A DNA stretch of 64,000 nt from NCBI GenBank assembly GCA_019637265.1, contig JAHBVY010000002.1, forward strand, positions 186,001-250,000. The letters are read 5' to 3'. Below are positions 59,690 to 64,000 of the stretch, one piece after another. Under the pieces are notes generated by a model that saw only the letters and a list, made by a program, of their open reading frames with translations, was not told the origin of the DNA and ran no database searches. This DNA comes from Polyangiaceae bacterium (GTDB lineage Bacteria > Myxococcota_A > Polyangia > Polyangiales > Polyangiaceae). The translations under genes and the position numbers were made by a program. Each line of letters starts with the position of its first letter. Position 1 is the first letter of the stretch.

Positions 59690-61657
59690 ATGAACAAGCG
59701 GGTGATCCCAAACGGTAAGCGAGGCAAGCGGGGCGCTGAGGTTCAGGAGGCTGACGACCACAGCTGGACGCCGGCGGACAGCGCGGCGATGTATCAAATC
59801 GCGGGTTGGGGCAGCCCCTACTTCTCCGTGGCGGAGAACGGCCACGTGGTGGTCACGCCCGATCCGCTCCGCAAGCAGACCGTGGATCTTCACGAGCTGG
59901 TGAACAACCTGCGCGCGCGCGGGCTCGGCCTCCCGCTCTTGATTCGCTTCCCTGACATCTTGGGGGACCGCATCCGCCAGATCAACGAGGCCTTCGCCGC
60001 CGCCATCAAGGAGTATGGCTACCCGAGCCACTACCAAGGCGTGTACCCGGTGAAGGTGAACCAGCAGCGGCACCTGGTGGAGGACATCGTGGGGCGCGGC
60101 GAGCCGTGGCGCTTCGGGCTCGAGGCGGGCTCCAAGCCCGAGCTGTTGATCGCGCTCGCCATGAGCAAGGAGGACGGCAGCCTGATCGTGTGCAACGGCT
60201 ATAAGGACGCCGCCTTCATGGAGACCGCGTTCGTCGCGCAGCAGTTCGACAAGACGGTGGTCGTGGTGCTCGAGCGGATGGAGGAGCTGGACCTCGCCTT
60301 GAAGGCGGCGGAGAAGCTCGGGGTGAAGCCGGCGCTCGGGGTGCGGGCCAAGCTCGCGGCGCGCGGCGTGGGGCGCTGGAAGGACTCCGCTGGGGAGCGC
60401 GCCAAGTTCGGGCTCACCAAGAGCGAGGTGATCGAGGTGGTGGACAGGCTGGCTGCCCGTAACATGCTGGATTGCCTGAAGCTCCTGCACTTCCACATCG
60501 GCAGCCAGATCTCGAGCATCATGCCCATCAAGAGCGCGGTGCAGGAGGCCGCCACCATCTACAGTGAGCTCGCGAAGATGGGCTGCGGCGTGGCTTATTT
60601 GGACGTCGGCGGTGGGCTCGCCATCGACTACGACGGCTCGCAGACGGATTTCCACGCGTCGCGCAACTACACCTTGAACGAGTACGCGGCGGACGTCGTC
60701 TCCGGCATTCAAGACGTGTGCACCAAGGCGGGCTCGCCGATGCCGATCATCGTCACCGAGAGCGGCCGCGCCACGGTGGCGCACCAGAGCTGCCTCATCT
60801 TCGACGTGGTGGGGCGGAACGAGGTGCGCTTCGGTGAGCCGGTGGAGCCAGGGCCCGAGGCGCACCGCTTGCTGCGCGATCTTTATGACACGTGGAAAAA
60901 CGTGCTCCCGAAGAACGTCCAGGAGTCTTTCCACGACGCGAGCCAGCTCAAAGAAGAGGCGCAGAGCCTGTTCAAGTACGGCTACCTGGGCCTACGCGAG
61001 CTCGCGCAGACGGAGAAGCTCTACTGGAACTGCTGCGAGAAGATCCTCGACACCATGGGGCGGCTCAAGTTCATCCCGGAGGAGCTGCAGGCCCTGGAGG
61101 CCACCATGAGCAGCATCTATTACTGTAACTTCAGCGTGTTCCAGTCGGCGCCGGACACCTGGGCCATCGATCAGCTGTTCCCGGTGATGCCCATCCATCG
61201 CCTGAATGAGCGGCCCTCCGTGCGCGCCACGCTGGCTGACCTCACCTGCGACAGCGACGGCATGCTCGATCACTTCATCGACGTGGAGGAGGACGCCAGC
61301 CGCACGCTGGGGGTGCACCCGCTAGTAGAAGGGGAGCCTTACTACCTGGGGATGTTCTTGAACGGCGCCTACCAGGAGATCTTGGGGGACCTCCACAACC
61401 TGTTCGGCGACACCAACGCCGTGCACGTACGCCTGACTGACGATGGCTACGAGATCGACCAGGTGATCCGCGGGGACCGCATGAGCGACGTGCTGCGCTA
61501 CGTGCAGTATTCACCCGACGCCATGATCGACTCCGTGCGGCGCCAAGCGGAGCGCGCCCTCAGCAAGAACCGCATCACCGTCGAGCAGATGCGCCTCCTG
61601 ATGAACCACTACGAGGGCTCGATGCACCAGTACACCTACTTGAGTCAGGACGACTGA
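59690..61657 (+). CDS. speA: Biosynthetic arginine decarboxylase
   Basis: 655 residues from ATG 59690 (GGAGA site). PLP enzyme that converts arginine to agmatine for putrescine and spermidine. PLP Lys in GVYPVKVNQQRHLVEDI, LEAGSKPEL, LKLLHFHIGSQISS, YLDVGGGLAIDYDGS and the C-terminal CDSDG motif (LTCDSDGMLDHF) match the SpeA family. A membrane spermidine synthase-like gene lies at 13.7 kb. Confidence 0.95.
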   Translation: MNKRVIPNGKRGKRGAEVQEADDHSWTPADSAAMYQIAGWGSPYFSVAENGHVVVTPDPLRKQTVDLHELVNNLRARGLGLPLLIRFPDILGDRIRQINEAFAAAIKEYGYPSHYQGVYPVKVNQQRHLVEDIVGRGEPWRFGLEAGSKPELLIALAMSKEDGSLIVCNGYKDAAFMETAFVAQQFDKTVVVVLERMEELDLALKAAEKLGVKPALGVRAKLAARGVGRWKDSAGERAKFGLTKSEVIEVVDRLAARNMLDCLKLLHFHIGSQISSIMPIKSAVQEAATIYSELAKMGCGVAYLDVGGGLAIDYDGSQTDFHASRNYTLNEYAADVVSGIQDVCTKAGSPMPIIVTESGRATVAHQSCLIFDVVGRNEVRFGEPVEPGPEAHRLLRDLYDTWKNVLPKNVQESFHDASQLKEEAQSLFKYGYLGLRELAQTEKLYWNCCEKILDTMGRLKFIPEELQALEATMSSIYYCNFSVFQSAPDTWAIDQLFPVMPIHRLNERPSVRATLADLTCDSDGMLDHFIDVEEDASRTLGVHPLVEGEPYYLGMFLNGAYQEILGDLHNLFGDTNAVHVRLTDDGYEIDQVIRGDRMSDVLRYVQYSPDAMIDSVRRQAERALSKNRITVEQMRLLMNHYEGSMHQYTYLSQDD

Positions 61658-61658
61658 C
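61644..61658. repeat. GTCAG-N5-CTGAC palindrome spanning the speA stop
   Basis: GTCAG GACGA CTGAC, exact, with the TGA stop at 61655-61657 inside its right arm. Confidence 0.88.
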
Positions 61659-61717
61659 GCTACGAGCGCCAAGCGGCGTGGCGCCGGGCGCCAAGCGGCG
61701 CCAGCGCTGGATACTGC

Positions 61718-61732
61718 GTCAGCGGGACTGAC
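61718..61732. repeat. GTCAG-N5-CTGAC palindrome between convergent genes
   Basis: GTCAG CGGGA CTGAC, arms extend to CGTCAG/CTGACG. It lies between speA and the convergent transglycosylase. Confidence 0.88.
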
Positions 61733-61774
61733 GATGCAGCCCCGACGACACAGCCCTGACGATGAGGCTCGGCG

Positions 61775-62518
61775 TTACTGACGGTACAGCGGGTCGATGG
61801 CGCGGTAGTGGCGGTAGTACGAGAGCACCTTCACCACGTAGGCCTGGGTCTCTTCGTACGGGGGGATGCCGCCGTGGCGCATCACCGCGTTCTCACCCGC
61901 GTTGTACGCCGCGATGGTCAGCTCCAGGTTGCCGTTGAACAGGTTCGCCAGGACGCGCAGGTAGCGCACGCCACCGAAGATGTTCTGCCGTGGGTCGAAG
62001 ACGTCCGTCACCATCATGCGCTCGGCGGTGCCCGGGATCATCTGCATCAAGCCGCGCGCGTTGGCGCGTGACACCGCGCGGGGGTCGAAGTTGCTCTCCA
62101 CCTTGATCACGGCGCGCACCAGCGCCTCCGGGATTTGATAGAGCGTGGCCGCTTGGCGGATGTGCACGTCGTAGCGAGTGAAGCGCTCGGGGCTGGTGTC
62201 GCTCGGCATCACCGGCTGCACGTCGAGCTTCCTCCGCTCCTTCAAATACAGCTGCCCTGACGTCTTGCCGGAGGGCGTGTTGGAGAACGAGATGACGCCG
62301 TCCGGCCCCACCTGCTTATAGATGTCCGCCTCCGCCGGCAGCCCCACCGCGAGCCCCGCCACGCCGAGCAGCGCGCCCAACCCGACCCGGGTGAGCTTCG
62401 CCACGCGCCCCCTGGCGATGGAGGCGCGAGCCTCACGACGCACCAGGGCCAGCGAAGAGCCCTGCATGCGGCTCGGAGGTCGAGCGAGGTCGAGCGGCGC
62501 GTCAGCCATCCGCATCAT
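61775..62518 (-). CDS. Lytic transglycosylase (SLT domain) with DUF4124-like segment
   Basis: About 247 residues. N-terminal signal/anchor (LGALLGVAGLAVGLPAEA), then a DUF4124-like strand-rich motif ADIYKQVGPDGVISFSNTPSG, then the SLT catalytic domain: Glu in VIKVESNFDPRAVSRANARGLMQMIPGTAE, GVRYLRVL and AYNAGENAVMRHGGIPPYEET. It cleaves peptidoglycan glycan strands by lytic transglycosylation in the periplasm. Confidence 0.92.
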   Translation of the reverse strand: MMRMADAPLDLARPPSRMQGSSLALVRREARASIARGRVAKLTRVGLGALLGVAGLAVGLPAEADIYKQVGPDGVISFSNTPSGKTSGQLYLKERRKLDVQPVMPSDTSPERFTRYDVHIRQAATLYQIPEALVRAVIKVESNFDPRAVSRANARGLMQMIPGTAERMMVTDVFDPRQNIFGGVRYLRVLANLFNGNLELTIAAYNAGENAVMRHGGIPPYEETQAYVVKVLSYYRHYRAIDPLYRQ

Positions 62519-62604
62519 GGTAGCAGGGCGAGCCCGGGCGTGCGCAAAGTAACCGCCGAACGTCCGCCGCAGCCGCCGCAGGATCAGGGTTTGGGGGTGG
62601 AAGG

Positions 62605-63744
62605 CTAGCGACGCTTGGGCTTCTCGCCCTTCTTCGGCTCTGCCTTTTTGGCAGGCTCTCGGCGCTTCGTCTCCTCCTTGCGTTCACTCGTGCGGTCACT
62701 GGCGCGGCGACCGACGGCCGGCTTGGTGTACGCCGCGAGCGCCTCGGAGAGCTCCTTCTTCACGAGCTCCACCAGCTCTGGAGGCGACACCACCCGCGCC
62801 CGCGCGCCCCACTCGAGGACCCACGAGGTCACCTGCGTGAGGTTGCCCACCTGCATCGTGAGCCGGATCCCTCCCCCGGGGAGCGCCTCGAGCCGCTGGC
62901 TCGGGTGAACGACCCGCGTGCGCACGAACTGAGCGGCGCGCGCGTCGAACTCCACCACCACCCGGTTCACCTCATCGCTGCGCCAAATGCCGAACTGGCC
63001 CTGAAAATACTCGTCGATGGAGAAGTCAGTCGGTAGCTCGAAGCGCTCGGTGGCGGAGGCATCGGTGTCGCGCATTCGATCGAGCACGAAGGTGCGCACC
63101 TCACCTTTTTCCACATGGTAACCTACGGCGTAGATCGAGTCGCGGTGCATCACCATGGCGTAGGGGTGAACGGTGACGCGCTCCTCCGAGCGACGGTCGC
63201 CTTGGCGATACAGCATGCTGAGCGGCCTGAGGTCGCTGACCGCCTGGAACAGATCATCCAGCTCGTCGGTGCGCTGCTGGTAGTCCTTCGGCGCGTGCGG
63301 TAAGTACAGGAACCTGTCTTCTAGCCGCGCGTCCGCCAGCCCTGCGTTGGGGCCACGCCCAGGGCGCTGGGCGAACGCCATCAGCTTGTCGATGGCCATC
63401 TCGATCTCGGCGAACAGCGCCGAGCCCCGGAGCGGCTCGAACAGGCGCCGCGCCGCGAGCAGCGCGTAAGCCTGGGTGCGCCTGAGCTCCACCTTGCGCG
63501 GGAGCTCACTCGAGGGGATGCGCCAGAGCTGCGCCCCGGTGCGCTGGCGCTCCTTCTCGAAGTCGTAGCTCTTCTCGACCTCCTTCACGTAGCGGCGGGT
63601 GGTGCGCACGCTGACCCCCAGCTGAGCAGCGAGCTCATAGAGGGAGTACCCCTTGGGGTTCTTGGTGAGGAGCTCCTGGAGCTTCTCCAGCCGCCGGTGC
63701 TGCGTGAACCGTCCCTGAGAGCGCCCGAGCTTGGCTTTGGCCAC
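62605..63744 (-). CDS. WYL-domain transcriptional regulator
   Basis: 379 residues from GTG 63744, no clear ribosome site. N-terminal winged HTH (RRLEKLQELLTKNPKGYSLYELAAQLGVSVRTTRRYVKEV), WYL-type sensor domain with YAMVMHRDSIYAVGYHVEKGEVRTFVLDRM and a C-terminal WCX-like region (VEFDARAAQFVRTRVVHPSQR), ending in a Lys/Arg-rich tail. WYL regulators bind nucleic acid or nucleotide ligands and often respond to DNA damage. Confidence 0.9.
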   Translation of the reverse strand: MAKAKLGRSQGRFTQHRRLEKLQELLTKNPKGYSLYELAAQLGVSVRTTRRYVKEVEKSYDFEKERQRTGAQLWRIPSSELPRKVELRRTQAYALLAARRLFEPLRGSALFAEIEMAIDKLMAFAQRPGRGPNAGLADARLEDRFLYLPHAPKDYQQRTDELDDLFQAVSDLRPLSMLYRQGDRRSEERVTVHPYAMVMHRDSIYAVGYHVEKGEVRTFVLDRMRDTDASATERFELPTDFSIDEYFQGQFGIWRSDEVNRVVVEFDARAAQFVRTRVVHPSQRLEALPGGGIRLTMQVGNLTQVTSWVLEWGARARVVSPPELVELVKKELSEALAAYTKPAVGRRASDRTSERKEETKRREPAKKAEPKKGEKPKRR

Positions 63745-63883
63745 AGAGAAAGGGTTACACGACTTCGCGCCCCCTCACGAGCCTTGTAGGGCGGCGGCTC
63801 GGGGTGGTACCCTCGGGGGTAAGCTTGGGCTCAGTGTCTAGCCAACCGGTGTCTAGCCAATGGGCGCTGGGTATTGCGGGAGA
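63745..63883. repeat. Spacer with short direct repeats
   Basis: GTGTCTAGCCAA is repeated with a 16-bp period (about 63834 and 63850). No gene. Confidence 0.5.
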
Positions 63884-64000
63884 GTGCGCGTGTCGTTGTT
63901 TCACGGCTGTTCGGTCCACCCAGGTACTCGGCGTCTGCTAGGTGCTCGGCGTCTGCTGGGTTCGCGGTGCGCTCGTCCTGGAGCAGGCGTGGTCCGTCTG
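63884..64000 (+). CDS. Possible N-terminal start of a gene running off the window
   Basis: GTG 63884, after GCGGGAGA, opens 39 codons without a stop to the window edge, reading MRVSLFHGCSVHPGTRRLLG, then a 17-bp repeat unit (GGTRCTCGGCGTCTGCT twice). No family recognised. May be chance. Confidence 0.2.
   Translation, partial: MRVSLFHGCSVHPGTRRLLGARRLLGSRCARPGAGVVRL

Noticed and set aside
59660-60934. 424-codon minus-strand frame opposite speA
   Set aside because: Shadow of speA.

Overview
The window is very GC-rich and looks like a chromosome segment of a myxobacterium (Myxococcota). Supporting signs are an FHA/DUF4388 regulator, a sigma-54 activator with a giant TPR front end, many lipoproteins with Gly/Ser-rich linkers and Cys-rich domains, a bacterial SMUG1-type glycosylase and a PHM-like copper monooxygenase. 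No tRNA, rRNA, CRISPR array, prophage or intact insertion sequence was seen. The taxonomic call is inference from gene content.

Layout. 0-12.8 kb is a nearly continuous leftward block: a hydroxylase/flavin oxidoreductase fusion, an FHA protein, a membrane histidine kinase, a small lipoprotein, the sigma-54 activator, a Rossmann/DUF2520 protein, nadD and an unknown gene. 13-21.6 kb holds an orphan antitoxin-like HTH protein, a membrane spermidine-synthase-like protein, an Fe-S/FAD oxidoreductase, a lone ccmB, an esterase and a DUF2505 protein. 21.8-31.4 kb holds an M28 peptidase, thiC behind a TPP riboswitch, a lipoprotein group ending in the copper monooxygenase-like gene, and an RsmC-like methyltransferase. 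31.6-42.1 kb has typA, a SUFU-domain protein, an AraC-type regulator divergent from a PF10118-type hydrolase, TauE, an HTTM membrane protein and an alpha/beta hydrolase.

42.1-48.4 kb is the most accessory-looking part, with visibly lower GC. It has a lipoprotein subtilisin-like protease whose 3' end overlaps the first of four paralogous Gly-rich/Cys-rich lipoproteins; the first three sit on an exact 836-bp period. After them comes a second, internally deleted copy of the same module. Only the protease propeptide remains, followed in the same frame by the last 15 codons of a lipoprotein of the same family. This second copy argues that protease and lipoprotein are one evolutionary unit, and it is the best candidate for an undescribed system here.

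48.4-64 kb returns to housekeeping: a SMUG1-like glycosylase, an acyl-CoA dehydrogenase, a ferritin-like protein, nrdAB, a Lys-rich protein, gltX, a CPBP-like membrane protease, speA, a lytic transglycosylase and a WYL regulator. The class Ia nrdAB operon has a long leader that reads as a cobalamin riboswitch, driven by a near-consensus promoter whose -10 lies inside a 16-bp palindrome. This implies B12-dependent switching to another ribonucleotide reductase elsewhere in the genome.

Across the window an interrupted palindrome, GTCAG-N5-CTGAC, occurs exactly at least eight times, mostly just after stop codons and between convergent genes, and it has also entered coding linkers.
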